Shown here one piece after another: positions 13,161 to 21,222 of a stretch of DNA of 22,508 nucleotides. This DNA is from CAYHZL01 sp964361075 (GTDB lineage Bacteria; Bacteroidota; Ignavibacteria; UBA10030; UBA8401): assembly GCA_964361075.1 (NCBI GenBank), contig CAYHZL010000035.1:1-22508 (forward strand). Reading direction: 5' to 3'. Under the pieces are notes generated by a model. That model had not been told where the DNA came from. It saw nothing but the letters and a program-made list of their open reading frames with translations, and did no database searches. The number at the start of each line of letters is the position of its first letter. Position 1 is the first letter of the stretch. A program made the translations under genes and the position numbers.

Positions 13161-14636
13161 ATGAAACGACACATCATTTTTTCACTCGCCGTAATTCTTA
13201 ACGCCTCTCTTTTTTTCGGATGTAGTGCATTATTTCAAACTTTTGCACCACTTGATGCAACGGCAACATTTCAAAAAAATGTTAATGCTGTACTTGCAGA
13301 TTCCATTTTTACAGCAACACAAGTTGCATTGAAGATTGTTTCTCTGGAAAATGACGAACTCTTGTTCGAACGAAATTCCAAATTGTTATTGCGACCTGCT
13401 TCAAACATGAAACTGTTGACATCGGCAACGGCGCTTGCAGAACTTGGCACATCGTACACATTGAACACTGAATTATACTGCGATACTATCATTGAAATTG
13501 AAAATGGTACGCTCAAAGGAAATATTTATTTTAAGGGATTCGGCAATCCGAATTTTACTTCTGATACTCTTTCGCAGTTTCTTAATTCTCTTACTACGCT
13601 TGGCATCAAAAAAATTGAAGGTAACATCGTTGGAGACGTATCATTTTTTGATGACCAGCGGCGTGGTGTTGGTTGGATGTGGGATGACGAACCATTCGGA
13701 TATGCAGCACTAAATTCTGCACTTTCAATAAATCAGAACTGTGTGAAAGTAACAGTAACACCTTCAAAAATAATTGGGAGTGCGCCCGATGTTGTTGTGT
13801 ATCCACCAACTCGCTACGTTACAGTGGAGAATAATGCAAAAACAATTTCAGATTCAGTGAAAGGTGAATTAGAAATTTCGCGCAAATTTGCAGAACATCT
13901 GAATGCCATTACCGTCAATGGTAATATTTCAATCAACGCTACACCAACAACGGAAGAAATCACCGTGTTGAATCCGGAGATGTATTTTCTGACTCTTGCG
14001 AAAGAAATTCTCGAACAAAAAAATATTATTGTTGCCGGAAATTTAGTTCTTCAAAAAATTCCACCGTCGGCTCGGCTTATCATACAACACAAACAACCGA
14101 TTGATTCAATGATTATTTTTCTGAACAAAGTAAGCGATAATCTTTCGGCTGAAAACATATTGAAAATTCTCGGCGCACGAAACTATGGTGAACCGGGCAC
14201 AACACAAAACGGAATTTCTGTTGTGAAACGCACACTCGCATCATTCGGGATTGATTCGACAAAATTTTATATGGTGGACGGCTCGGGCGTTTCGCATTAT
14301 AATTTGCTGACTTCCGAAATTTATATTCAATTATTAAAAGAAATGTATAAACGGAAAGATATTTTTGATTTGTATTTCACTTCGCTTCCGAACGCCGGTA
14401 TCGATGGTACATTATCTAAGAGAATGAAAAATTCTTCAGCTCAAAATAATCTTCATGCCAAGACAGGAAGCATTGGCGGAGTCAGCACATTGGCAGGTTA
14501 CGTTCGAACTGCAGATGGCGAACTTCTTGCATTCTCTATGATGATGCAAAATTTTATCGGTTCTGGTAATGTGTTTCGAAAAGCGCAAGATTCTATCGGA
14601 ATCTTAATGGCGAGTTTGAAAGGCAGGAAAAAATAA
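13161..14636 (+). CDS. dacB: D-alanyl-D-alanine carboxypeptidase/endopeptidase, PBP4 (DacB) type, lipoprotein
   Basis: This low-molecular-weight class C penicillin-binding protein trims or cleaves peptidoglycan cross-links in the periplasm. All three active-site motifs are present: S81-xx-K84 in RPASNMKLL, S325-D326-N327 in VSDNLSAEN, and K434-T435-G436 in HAKTGSIGGVS. The long insertion between the first two motifs is typical of the PBP4 family. The N-terminus (MKRHIIFSLAVILNASLFFGC) ends in a lipobox with Cys 21, so the protein is probably membrane-anchored; E. coli DacB is not a lipoprotein. The length, 491 residues, is normal. It stands alone on the plus strand, divergent from tsaD, and ends in a bidirectional terminator. 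Confidence 0.93.
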   Translation: MKRHIIFSLAVILNASLFFGCSALFQTFAPLDATATFQKNVNAVLADSIFTATQVALKIVSLENDELLFERNSKLLLRPASNMKLLTSATALAELGTSYTLNTELYCDTIIEIENGTLKGNIYFKGFGNPNFTSDTLSQFLNSLTTLGIKKIEGNIVGDVSFFDDQRRGVGWMWDDEPFGYAALNSALSINQNCVKVTVTPSKIIGSAPDVVVYPPTRYVTVENNAKTISDSVKGELEISRKFAEHLNAITVNGNISINATPTTEEITVLNPEMYFLTLAKEILEQKNIIVAGNLVLQKIPPSARLIIQHKQPIDSMIIFLNKVSDNLSAENILKILGARNYGEPGTTQNGISVVKRTLASFGIDSTKFYMVDGSGVSHYNLLTSEIYIQLLKEMYKRKDIFDLYFTSLPNAGIDGTLSKRMKNSSAQNNLHAKTGSIGGVSTLAGYVRTADGELLAFSMMMQNFIGSGNVFRKAQDSIGILMASLKGRKK

Positions 14637-14679
14637 AAAATCATTTCCAATAGAGAATTCTAAATTGGAAATGATTTTT
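14636..14679. terminator. Bidirectional terminator between dacB and the DUF4097 gene
   Basis: AAAAATCATTTCCAAT (14636-14651) pairs perfectly with 14664-14679 around a 12-nt loop. The arms end in A5/T5, giving a T-run on both strands. It serves the two converging genes. Confidence 0.88.
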
Positions 14680-14691
14680 ACATACACAATT

Positions 14692-15693
14692 TTATTTTTC
14701 ATTTTTTAATGTAACAATTCGAATATCACCGCCGGATGTTTCGGCTCGTATGGAATTGCCGCCGCCATTAATACGTCCATGCAATTCAGATTCTTCAATT
14801 GTCCCTTTGATCGTAATTGGAAGTTCGCACTTTACACTTCCGCCGCTTGTGGAGGCATCAACATCTGCGGCAATATTTTCCTTCACGTGAATAGTAATAC
14901 CGCCACCGGATGTATGAACACTAATTCCTTTATTTTCCCCTTTAACTCGTAGATCAATATCACCACCGGATGTTTCGGCATAGACGTTTCCATCAATTGT
15001 ATTTAAATTTATGTTGCCGCCGGAAGTATTGCCTTTGAAATCGCCGGTGATGTCATTTGCACGAATATCGCCGCCGGATGTTTCAACTTTTACATTGCCC
15101 TTTATTAAATTAGCTTCAATACCACCACCCGAGGTATTCAATATTGTTTGTCCATCAATTGATTCTGCAGTAACATCTCCTCCACTTGTTTCGCAACGTA
15201 CTTCACCGGTTACATTACGAACTTTCAGATTTCCGCCGGATGTATTTGCCGTTACTGAAAACTTTTTTGGCAGTGTGATAGTATATTTCACATCAAGATC
15301 ACCTATGTTCCACTTAAAGAAACTATGATCTTTAATCTTGCCAACAACTTTAATTGTATTTCCTTCCTGAAAAAATTGCACGTCAAACTTTTGGGTGCGC
15401 TTATCGTTTCCTTCAATATCAACAACAATTTGGACTTCATCTGTATCCCATGTATCAACAAAAACTTCACCTGCATCTGTTTCAAGATTAAAATTTCCGC
15501 CGCTGTTAACGGTAAATTTTTTTTCGATATGACGCGTTTTTGTTTCTCCATGCGAGAAAAACATACTTGCGTCATCACCTGTCTCATGCACTTGTCCGCG
15601 ACCATGCGAATAGAACACCAAGCTTCCGCCAAAAATGACGCCGAGAACGACAAACAAACATATCTTAATTATGGTTGAAGGGGATAATTTCAT
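14692..15693 (-). CDS. DUF4097 family protein with TSGG repeats, membrane-anchored, predicted beta-solenoid
   Basis: The function is unknown; the protein belongs to the DUF4097 (putative adhesin) type. A single N-terminal membrane segment (about 9-28) precedes an extracytoplasmic region. The motif TSGG starts at residues 151, 169, 187, 205, 223 and 241, exactly 18 apart, then at 261, 282 and 319. Each is followed by an alternating hydrophobic strand such as DIRA or NINL, suggesting a right-handed beta-solenoid. The residue before TSGG alternates N/E over the first six copies. ATG 15693 (MKLSPSTII) is chosen because GGAG lies five bases upstream. ATG 15708 is in frame but lacks this. It has 333 residues. 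It is divergent from the M28 lipoprotein and converges on dacB; neither neighbour reveals a role. Confidence 0.8.
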   Translation of the reverse strand: MKLSPSTIIKICLFVVLGVIFGGSLVFYSHGRGQVHETGDDASMFFSHGETKTRHIEKKFTVNSGGNFNLETDAGEVFVDTWDTDEVQIVVDIEGNDKRTQKFDVQFFQEGNTIKVVGKIKDHSFFKWNIGDLDVKYTITLPKKFSVTANTSGGNLKVRNVTGEVRCETSGGDVTAESIDGQTILNTSGGGIEANLIKGNVKVETSGGDIRANDITGDFKGNTSGGNINLNTIDGNVYAETSGGDIDLRVKGENKGISVHTSGGGITIHVKENIAADVDASTSGGSVKCELPITIKGTIEESELHGRINGGGNSIRAETSGGDIRIVTLKNEK

Positions 15694-15777
15694 ATTGGCT
15701 CCATGCAATTATTTTTTTATTTAAAGTAACGAAAGAAACGTAGAAAAGTTACACTGGAACTATTTTTTGCTCAAGCG

Positions 15778-16800
15778 ATGATGGCAAAAAGACAAAGGGA
15801 AATTGATTCTCTATTCATTTCTTTGTATAATTTTCGTGTGAATAAATTCTTCTCTATAACAAAATATTTCGTTCTCTTTGCCGTTCTCTTATTAGGATGT
15901 GACAAAAATAAAGAACAACAAACGCCGCAAACGGAACAATCAAAGCAATCGGTTGCAATTTCTACATCACTTCCTTATTTCGATGGTGCCAAAGCGTATT
16001 CCCTTCTTGTAGCACAAACAAAATTTGGTCCTCGTAATCCAAATTCAGCAGGACATCAGCAGTGTCTTGCTTTTCTTCACTCTGAATTAAAAAAATATGC
16101 AGAAACAGTTACACTTCAAAATTTCACGCACAATGGTTACAATAATGAAGTGTTGCATTTAACAAATCTCATTGCATCATTCAATCCTAAAAGTTCGAAC
16201 AGAATTCTTCTACTCGCGCATTGGGATACACGTCCGCGTGCAGAGCAGGATAAAAATCCGGAGCGTCGAAATCTCCCGATACTTGGCGCAAACGATGGCG
16301 CAAGCGGTATTGCCGTATTATTGGAACTCGCACGACTTCTCAAAGAACATCCGCAGCCGCTCGGTATAGATTTACTTTTTGTTGACGGAGAAGATTACGG
16401 GAAGAGTCAGGATTTAGATCGCTACTTTCTGGGTGCACGATATTTTGCTCAGACTAAAAATATTGCTCAATTATATCAGTATGGAATTCTGTTGGACATG
16501 ATTGGTGATAGCGATTTGCAAATTCCGATGGAACAAAATTCAATGTCGTACGCACCTGCAATTGTTGAACATGTCTGGAAAGCCGCCGAAGAAATCGGCG
16601 TTACACAATTCATTCGTGTTCAGGGCGAATCAATTTCAGACGATCACATTCCGCTCAATCAAGCCGGCATTCCTACAATTGATATTATTGATTTTCAATA
16701 TCCGCAGTGGCACACATCGGAAGATACTGCGGATAAATGCAGTGCAGAAAGTTTGGAAGCTGTTGGTAAAGTTCTCACGTATCTCATTTACAAAAAATAG
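15778..16800 (+). CDS. M28-family lipoprotein, glutaminyl-peptide cyclotransferase-like
   Basis: This exported zinc enzyme resembles glutaminyl cyclases (M28 fold), which convert N-terminal Gln to pyroglutamate; aminopeptidase activity is the alternative. Motifs from the ATG at 15778 are LLLAHWDTRP (H148, D150), the zinc Asp in GANDGAS (D173), VDGEDYG (E205/D206, compare DGEE in human QC), GARYFA, SDDHIPL (D289/H290, compare EDDHIPF), and the zinc His in WHTSEDT (H312). The SDDHIPL...WHTSEDT pair favours cyclase over aminopeptidase. A lipobox VLLLGC places the lipidated Cys at 41. This makes the signal peptide long, so GTG 15838 (VNKFFSITK) may be the true start. The stop codon TAG is completed by the first base of a MITE-like element. 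Confidence 0.85.
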   Translation: MMAKRQREIDSLFISLYNFRVNKFFSITKYFVLFAVLLLGCDKNKEQQTPQTEQSKQSVAISTSLPYFDGAKAYSLLVAQTKFGPRNPNSAGHQQCLAFLHSELKKYAETVTLQNFTHNGYNNEVLHLTNLIASFNPKSSNRILLLAHWDTRPRAEQDKNPERRNLPILGANDGASGIAVLLELARLLKEHPQPLGIDLLFVDGEDYGKSQDLDRYFLGARYFAQTKNIAQLYQYGILLDMIGDSDLQIPMEQNSMSYAPAIVEHVWKAAEEIGVTQFIRVQGESISDDHIPLNQAGIPTIDIIDFQYPQWHTSEDTADKCSAESLEAVGKVLTYLIYKK

Positions 16801-17049
16801 TAACTGCTCAGCTTCTGCTGACTTAATAATAGAACACGGAAGATACAGATGAGACGGATGTACACAGATTGTATTTTCTTTTTATCATTCGTCAATAGTT
16901 TTCTCATGCATTGCAGCCTTTTGTCGAAAATTAAAAAGTAGTCCAAGTTCTTTTGCTGTTGTTTGAGATCATTGAACAACTGTATCGGTGTGTATCAGTT
17001 ACTTCCGTGTCATCCGTGTTCTATATTTTTCAAACTGCTGAGTAGTTAC
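16800..17049. mobile_element. MITE-like element, family 1 copy B, inserted in the stop codon of the M28 gene
   Basis: The ends are GTAACTGCTCAGC (16800-16812) and GCTGAGTAGTTAC (17037-17049), inverted repeats with one mismatch. AAAAATA occurs on both sides (16793-16799 and 17050-17056), consistent with a 7-bp target duplication. The left 40 bp match the reverse complement of the right end of copy A (3292-3481), including the 'tccgtgttctattattaagtcagca' region. The middle, about 16860-16985, differs from copy A and has no recognisable gene. It fills almost all of the 287-bp space before prmA. Confidence 0.82.
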
Positions 17050-17087
17050 AAAAATAAAAATGTAGTGATACAATCCTCTCTCTTCGA

Positions 17088-17942
17088 ATGAACGAAACAT
17101 ATCTCGATATTTTTATTGAATTACCAAACGACATTACTCTGCACGAAACATTTCCAACGCTGGTTGGAGAGTTTGGCTTTGAAGGATTTTTAGAAGATGA
17201 GCAAGGATTTCATTGCTACATCAAAAAGAAATTGTGGGATGATACAACACCGCAAGAAATTCAAGACGCTGTTGCAGTATTTTCTGATGTTTCATTTTCG
17301 ATCATAAGCATCACCGAACTGCAGCAACAAAACTGGAATGAAGAGTGGGAAAAAACAATTCAGCCAATTCATATTTCAGAAAAAATAATTATTACACCGT
17401 CATGGCATCCAATAGTAGAAGAAAAAGAAAAAATTGTGATAACGATTGATCCGAAAATGTCTTTCGGCACCGGCTATCACGAATCAACACGTCTTATGTT
17501 GCGCATGATGGAACAATGCATCTCTCCACATGTTACGGTGCTGGATATTGGAACGGGAACCGGTGTGCTTGCTATTGCTGCAATTAAACTCGGGGCAGCA
17601 TCGGCGCTCAGCATTGATATAGACGAATGGTCGGCAAACAATGGAAACGAAAATATTGATCGAAATAATTTGCGCGGTAAGGTTGAAATTAGAACCGGCT
17701 CGTTGGAAGTTGTCCCCGAAATATCTTTCACAATTATTCTTGCAAATATTATTCGCGCAACAATTCTTGAATTACTGCCGGACATGATTTCCAAACTCGC
17801 GCCGAACGGTTTCCTTCTCCTTTCAGGTTTACTTGCCGAAGACAGAACCGGCATCGAACAAGCTCTTCTTTCTCACCATTGCATTGTAACATCCGTTCTT
17901 CAAGAAAATGAATGGATTGGTATCACTGCGCACCGTACATAA
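17088..17942 (+). CDS. prmA: Ribosomal protein L11 methyltransferase
   Basis: This SAM-dependent enzyme trimethylates ribosomal protein L11. Its 284 residues comprise an N-terminal substrate-recognition domain (1-80), the family linker motif QNWNEEWEKT (81-90) and the catalytic domain. Diagnostic motifs are DPKMSFGTGYHESTRLML (121-138), which distinguishes PrmA from other methyltransferases, the SAM loop LDIGTGTGVLAIAA (152-165) and ILANI followed by LLSGLL. The ATG at 17088 gives a normal N-terminus. It probably forms an operon with the Ppx/GppA gene, which starts three bases after its stop. The upstream space is a MITE-like element, so its promoter is either in about 38 bp or inside the element. 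Confidence 0.93.
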   Translation: MNETYLDIFIELPNDITLHETFPTLVGEFGFEGFLEDEQGFHCYIKKKLWDDTTPQEIQDAVAVFSDVSFSIISITELQQQNWNEEWEKTIQPIHISEKIIITPSWHPIVEEKEKIVITIDPKMSFGTGYHESTRLMLRMMEQCISPHVTVLDIGTGTGVLAIAAIKLGAASALSIDIDEWSANNGNENIDRNNLRGKVEIRTGSLEVVPEISFTIILANIIRATILELLPDMISKLAPNGFLLLSGLLAEDRTGIEQALLSHHCIVTSVLQENEWIGITAHRT

Positions 17943-17945
17943 ACT

Positions 17946-18866
17946 ATGCGTGTAAGTTCAATCGATATTGGAACAAATACAATTCTGCTGCTTGTTGCTG
18001 AAATCAATCGCGACGGTATCGGACAAATTTTTCATGATGAACAAGTTATTGCTCGTCTCGGCAAAGGCGTTGATGAACATAAAATTATTACTCAGGAAAC
18101 TTTTCAACGCGCATTGAAATTTTTGGAACAGTATCGCATAGTGTCGGATTCACTTCACTCCGATAAAATTGTTGCCGTAGGAACAAGCGCCTTGCGCGAT
18201 GCAGTAAACAAAAATGAATTTTGTTCTTTCATCAAAGAAAAAACCGGCATTGATATTGAAATAATTTCCGGTAATGAAGAAGCACAGTGGACATATCTTG
18301 GCGGTATTTCTGAGTTTGAAGGAAAATCAAATAATTTTTCCGTTATAGATATTGGCGGAGGAAGCACCGAAATTATTTTTGGCGATAAATTCAACATTCA
18401 TTCAAAAGTAAGTTTGAATATCGGATGTGTCCGTTTGACCGAACGTTTTCTCCATTCCTCACCCCCAACCGAAGTAGAAATACAACAAGCACAAGATTTT
18501 ATCCGCGAACAATTCGCTATTATTTCCTTGCCAAATCTGGGAAGATCATTTTCTGTAGGAGTTGCAGGAACAGTAACGACACTTGCTTCGCTTCACCAGC
18601 AACTTCCGATGTACGATCCGAAAAAAGTCAGCGGTTATCTGTTGACTCTTGATGCTATTCAAGAAATGTACAATCAGCTGCGAACAAAGTCTGTTGAAGA
18701 AATAAAAAGACTGCCGCAAGTCTCAGAAGGACGAGCAGATATTTTGCTGGCAGGCGTTTTAATTTTAATTGAATATATGAATGCCGCTCGTCTTCAAACA
18801 ATTGCCGTAAGCGACAGGGGTTTGCGATATGGGATACTTCTTCGGGAAATTGAAAAGATGAATTGA
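17946..18866 (+). CDS. Ppx/GppA family phosphatase (exopolyphosphatase or pppGpp phosphatase)
   Basis: This ASKHA-fold phosphohydrolase acts on polyphosphate and/or pppGpp. Its 306 residues correspond to the short, two-domain form without the HD extension of E. coli Ppx and GppA. Motifs are the phosphate-1 loop SSIDIGTNTILLLVAE (4-19), VAVGTSALRDAVN (77-89), the catalytic-acid region IISGNEEAQWTYLGG (106-120), the phosphate-2 loop VIDIGGGSTEII (133-144), and SVGVAGTVTTLA. Sequence alone does not separate polyphosphatase from pppGpp phosphatase. It follows prmA with a 3-bp gap and converges on the minus-strand lipoprotein gene with 16 bp between stops; no terminator is evident there. Confidence 0.92.
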   Translation: MRVSSIDIGTNTILLLVAEINRDGIGQIFHDEQVIARLGKGVDEHKIITQETFQRALKFLEQYRIVSDSLHSDKIVAVGTSALRDAVNKNEFCSFIKEKTGIDIEIISGNEEAQWTYLGGISEFEGKSNNFSVIDIGGGSTEIIFGDKFNIHSKVSLNIGCVRLTERFLHSSPPTEVEIQQAQDFIREQFAIISLPNLGRSFSVGVAGTVTTLASLHQQLPMYDPKKVSGYLLTLDAIQEMYNQLRTKSVEEIKRLPQVSEGRADILLAGVLILIEYMNAARLQTIAVSDRGLRYGILLREIEKMN

Positions 18867-18882
18867 ACAGCCAATTATTAAA

Positions 18883-19416
18883 CTACCGAAACTTTGCTGA
18901 AAGAATTTTTGCTTCGCTCGTTGCAAATGCTTCTCGTACAACACCGGGCTTAATACCTTTAAATACATCTTGTGTGTTTGTATACATTCCTGTTTTCACT
19001 TCGCACACTAATTTTTCCAATATCTTTCCGTTTTTATCAAGATAAGAAAATTCTACCTCGATAGATTCCAATGTGCGGTTTGTATTATTGACAAGTGAAA
19101 GCCGATGCACAGGCAATAAGCTGATATTGTCAACAGTAAATGTATGCTCGACAATAACAATTTTATTCAAATCAATTTGCGGAACAGAATGCTCAGTCCA
19201 TTGTTTTTTAATAACTGCGATGGCATCTAATTTCTTTTTTGCCTTCGCGTACATCGGACTCTCTTCAGGAATTTTTTCGTAATAATATTCTGCTACTTCA
19301 TATTCTTTTTTCTCAAAGAACGAATCGCCTTTCTTTAAATTAGAGGAAGCATCTTCGTCGCTTTGTTCGCAGCCGATTGTACAGGCAAGAAGTATAATAA
19401 ATAATATTTTTTTCAT
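18883..19416 (-). CDS. Small lipoprotein with a TPR-like N-terminal part; function unknown
   Basis: The 177-residue protein begins MKKILFIILLACTIGCEQ, a lipoprotein signal with Cys at 16. Residues about 25-70 (LKKGDSFFEKKEYEVAEYYYEKIPEESPMYAKAKKKL) look like one and a half TPR-type helices. The C-terminal 80 residues form predicted beta strands with NNTNRTLESIEVEFSYLDKNGKIL, resembling the FxLYD-type domains of surface lipoproteins. It follows the cysteine desulfurase gene with a 14-bp gap and is likely co-transcribed. A functional link to Fe-S or tRNA thiolation is not evident, since the protein is exported. I do not recognise a named family. Confidence 0.75.
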   Translation of the reverse strand: MKKILFIILLACTIGCEQSDEDASSNLKKGDSFFEKKEYEVAEYYYEKIPEESPMYAKAKKKLDAIAVIKKQWTEHSVPQIDLNKIVIVEHTFTVDNISLLPVHRLSLVNNTNRTLESIEVEFSYLDKNGKILEKLVCEVKTGMYTNTQDVFKGIKPGVVREAFATSEAKILSAKFR

Positions 19417-19430
19417 ACAAAGTTCATTTT

Positions 19431-20603
19431 TTATTTTTTTGATAGAGAGTTAATGAAAGAATAAAATATTTCACCGGCATGTTCAACTTCAGCGATGGTT
19501 GTGTTTTTTCCAAATGAAAATCTGATACTCATCTGCGTTGTCTTCTCGTCTCGTCCCATCGCTAGTAAAACATGAGAGGGTTGAATACTTCCCGACGTGC
19601 ACGCCGCGCCGCTCGAAACAGCAACACCGCGTAAATCCATGCCGAGCAAAAGCGTTTCAGCTTCCAGCGAATAGAGTTTACTATCGAGCGAAACATTTAA
19701 AATATAATCGAGTGTCTGTGCATCACGTCCGTTGATAATAAGTCCCTGCACATGTTCAACAAGCAATGCAGTAAGTCGTTCTTTTAATTTTTTTACATGA
19801 AGAGTATTGCGTTCCATTTCGTCATGCGACAGTTGTAATGCCGCTGCCAATCCGACAACAAGCGGAATATTTTCCGTTCCTGCGCGTTGATTCCGTTCCT
19901 GCGCACCGCCATGCAAGAGAGGATCAAGCTCTGTACCTTTGCGAATATAAATCGTCCCTATTCCCTTCGGTCCATAAAATTTGTGAGCAGAAATTGCCAA
20001 CAGATGAACAGGAAACGTGCGCACATCAATCGGAATTTTACCGATTGTTTGCACAGTATCGGAATGAAAAATGCAATGATATGCGCGCGTAAGTTTGGCT
20101 ATTTCATCAATAGGTTGAAAAGTACCGACTTCATTATTTGCGTGCATAATGGAAACTACGCTCGTGCGCGGAGTTATTATTTCTTTGAGCGCATCAAGAT
20201 CAACAACTCCATTTGCATTCACGCGAGCATACGAAATTTGAAATCCCATTGTGCGCAAATATTCTGCAGAGTGTAACACTGCATGATGTTCAATTGCCGA
20301 TACAATCACATGGTTACGTCCGGTTTTTTTCTTTTCTGCAAGCGCACTGCCGATGAGGGCATGGTTATCCGCTTCTGTGCCGCCGCTTGTAAAAAATATT
20401 TCGCCAACTTCAGCGCCAATAGTGTGTGCAATACGCGCGCGGCTTTCTTCCAATGCATTCTTTGAATTTCTTCCATACGCATGCGCCGACGACGCATTGC
20501 CGAATGTTTCGGAAAAATACGGCATCATCGCCGATACCACAGCGGGATCAACCGGTGTCGTCGAGCTATAATCAAGAAATATTTTTTGATGTTCAGATTT
20601 CAT
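19431..20603 (-). CDS. Cysteine desulfurase, NifS/IscS class
   Basis: This PLP enzyme removes sulfur from cysteine to give alanine and a persulfide for Fe-S clusters and thio-cofactors. From ATG 20603 (MKSEHQKIFLDYSSTTP) it has 390 residues. Visible sites are H106 (IEHHAVL), N156/E158 in HANNEVG, D182 and Q185 (SDTVQTIGK), the PLP lysine K208 (ISAHKFYGPKGIG), and the sulfur-carrying C335 in SSGAACTSGSIQPSH. This long, group I-type active-site loop marks the NifS/IscS class rather than SufS. The 20 codons open upstream of 20603 show no conserved sequence and are left out. No iscU or tRNA thiolase gene is adjacent, so the partner cannot be told. Confidence 0.93.
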   Translation of the reverse strand: MKSEHQKIFLDYSSTTPVDPAVVSAMMPYFSETFGNASSAHAYGRNSKNALEESRARIAHTIGAEVGEIFFTSGGTEADNHALIGSALAEKKKTGRNHVIVSAIEHHAVLHSAEYLRTMGFQISYARVNANGVVDLDALKEIITPRTSVVSIMHANNEVGTFQPIDEIAKLTRAYHCIFHSDTVQTIGKIPIDVRTFPVHLLAISAHKFYGPKGIGTIYIRKGTELDPLLHGGAQERNQRAGTENIPLVVGLAAALQLSHDEMERNTLHVKKLKERLTALLVEHVQGLIINGRDAQTLDYILNVSLDSKLYSLEAETLLLGMDLRGVAVSSGAACTSGSIQPSHVLLAMGRDEKTTQMSIRFSFGKNTTIAEVEHAGEIFYSFINSLSKK

Positions 20604-20676
20604 AATGAAAATATACTGCTTCACAATACAAGAGGCAATAACATTGAATGTACGATGATGCAATCGCCTTAAAAAT

Positions 20677-20711
20677 AAAAAATCCTCACGTCATTCATGT
20701 GAGGATTTTTT
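20677..20711 (-). terminator. Terminator of the sigma factor operon
   Basis: AAAAAATCCTCAC (20677-20689) and GTGAGGATTTTTT (20699-20711) form a perfect 13-bp stem with a 9-nt loop. Both strands have T-runs. It lies 21 bp after the Spy-like gene stop and 73 bp before the desulfurase start, insulating the two units. Confidence 0.88.
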
Positions 20712-20732
20712 TTACGTCTACCACATTGTATA

Positions 20733-21209
20733 TCAACGATCTCTCATGCGTTCTTTCTGAACATCGCGTATTGTTTCGCGCAAATCCTTTGCAAAATTCT
20801 TTTCGAAAATAATATATTCTGCAATTTGCTTTGCAGAAAGTATCTCTTTCAATTCTGATAAGAAAATTTTTCGCGCTTCAAATATCTTTTTATCAATCTC
20901 CAATATTGCAGAAAACGATTGATTGTAGTCTGCATCATTCGCATTGTTTTGCACTTGCAATTCAAGCTTATCAACTAACTCGCCACGCTCTTCTTCTAAC
21001 CCTCGCATAACTTTACGGTGCTTGTCATACCGGGCAAAGAGCTTGATTGTAAGCACTTCATCTAATTTGAGAGACTCCATCAGCCGCACTTTTTTATAAT
21101 TTTCAATACGCTCCATCATGTGCTTCGAGGGGCGCTCCCCGCCGCGAAATTGCGACAATGCGGTATTTGCAATGAGAAGGAGAATAAAAAATGTAATACA
21201 AGTTTTCAT
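20733..21209 (-). CDS. Spy/CpxP-like periplasmic protein (third gene of the sigma operon)
   Basis: From ATG 21209 (MKTCITFFILLLIANTALSQ) this is a 158-residue exported protein with a cleavable signal peptide ending near AL-SQ. The mature part is highly charged and all-helical (ERIENYKKVRLMESLKLDEVLTIKLFARYDKHRKVMRGLEEERGELVDKL), with ILSAKQIAEYIIFEKNF near the end. This resembles the LTxxQ-type helical repeats of Spy, CpxP and periplasmic metal sensors. Such proteins act as chaperones or stress sensors. The start at 21278 was rejected because it overlaps the anti-sigma gene and hides the signal peptide. It follows the anti-sigma gene by 13 bp and ends at a strong terminator. Specific function is inferred from context only. 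Confidence 0.72.
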   Translation of the reverse strand: MKTCITFFILLLIANTALSQFRGGERPSKHMMERIENYKKVRLMESLKLDEVLTIKLFARYDKHRKVMRGLEEERGELVDKLELQVQNNANDADYNQSFSAILEIDKKIFEARKIFLSELKEILSAKQIAEYIIFEKNFAKDLRETIRDVQKERMRDR

Positions 21210-21222
21210 ATATTTAATTTTA

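Noticed and set aside
20604..20663. 20-codon upstream extension of the cysteine desulfurase
   Set aside because: The extra residues are not typical of the family, and MKSEHQKIFLDYSS gives the normal N-terminus.
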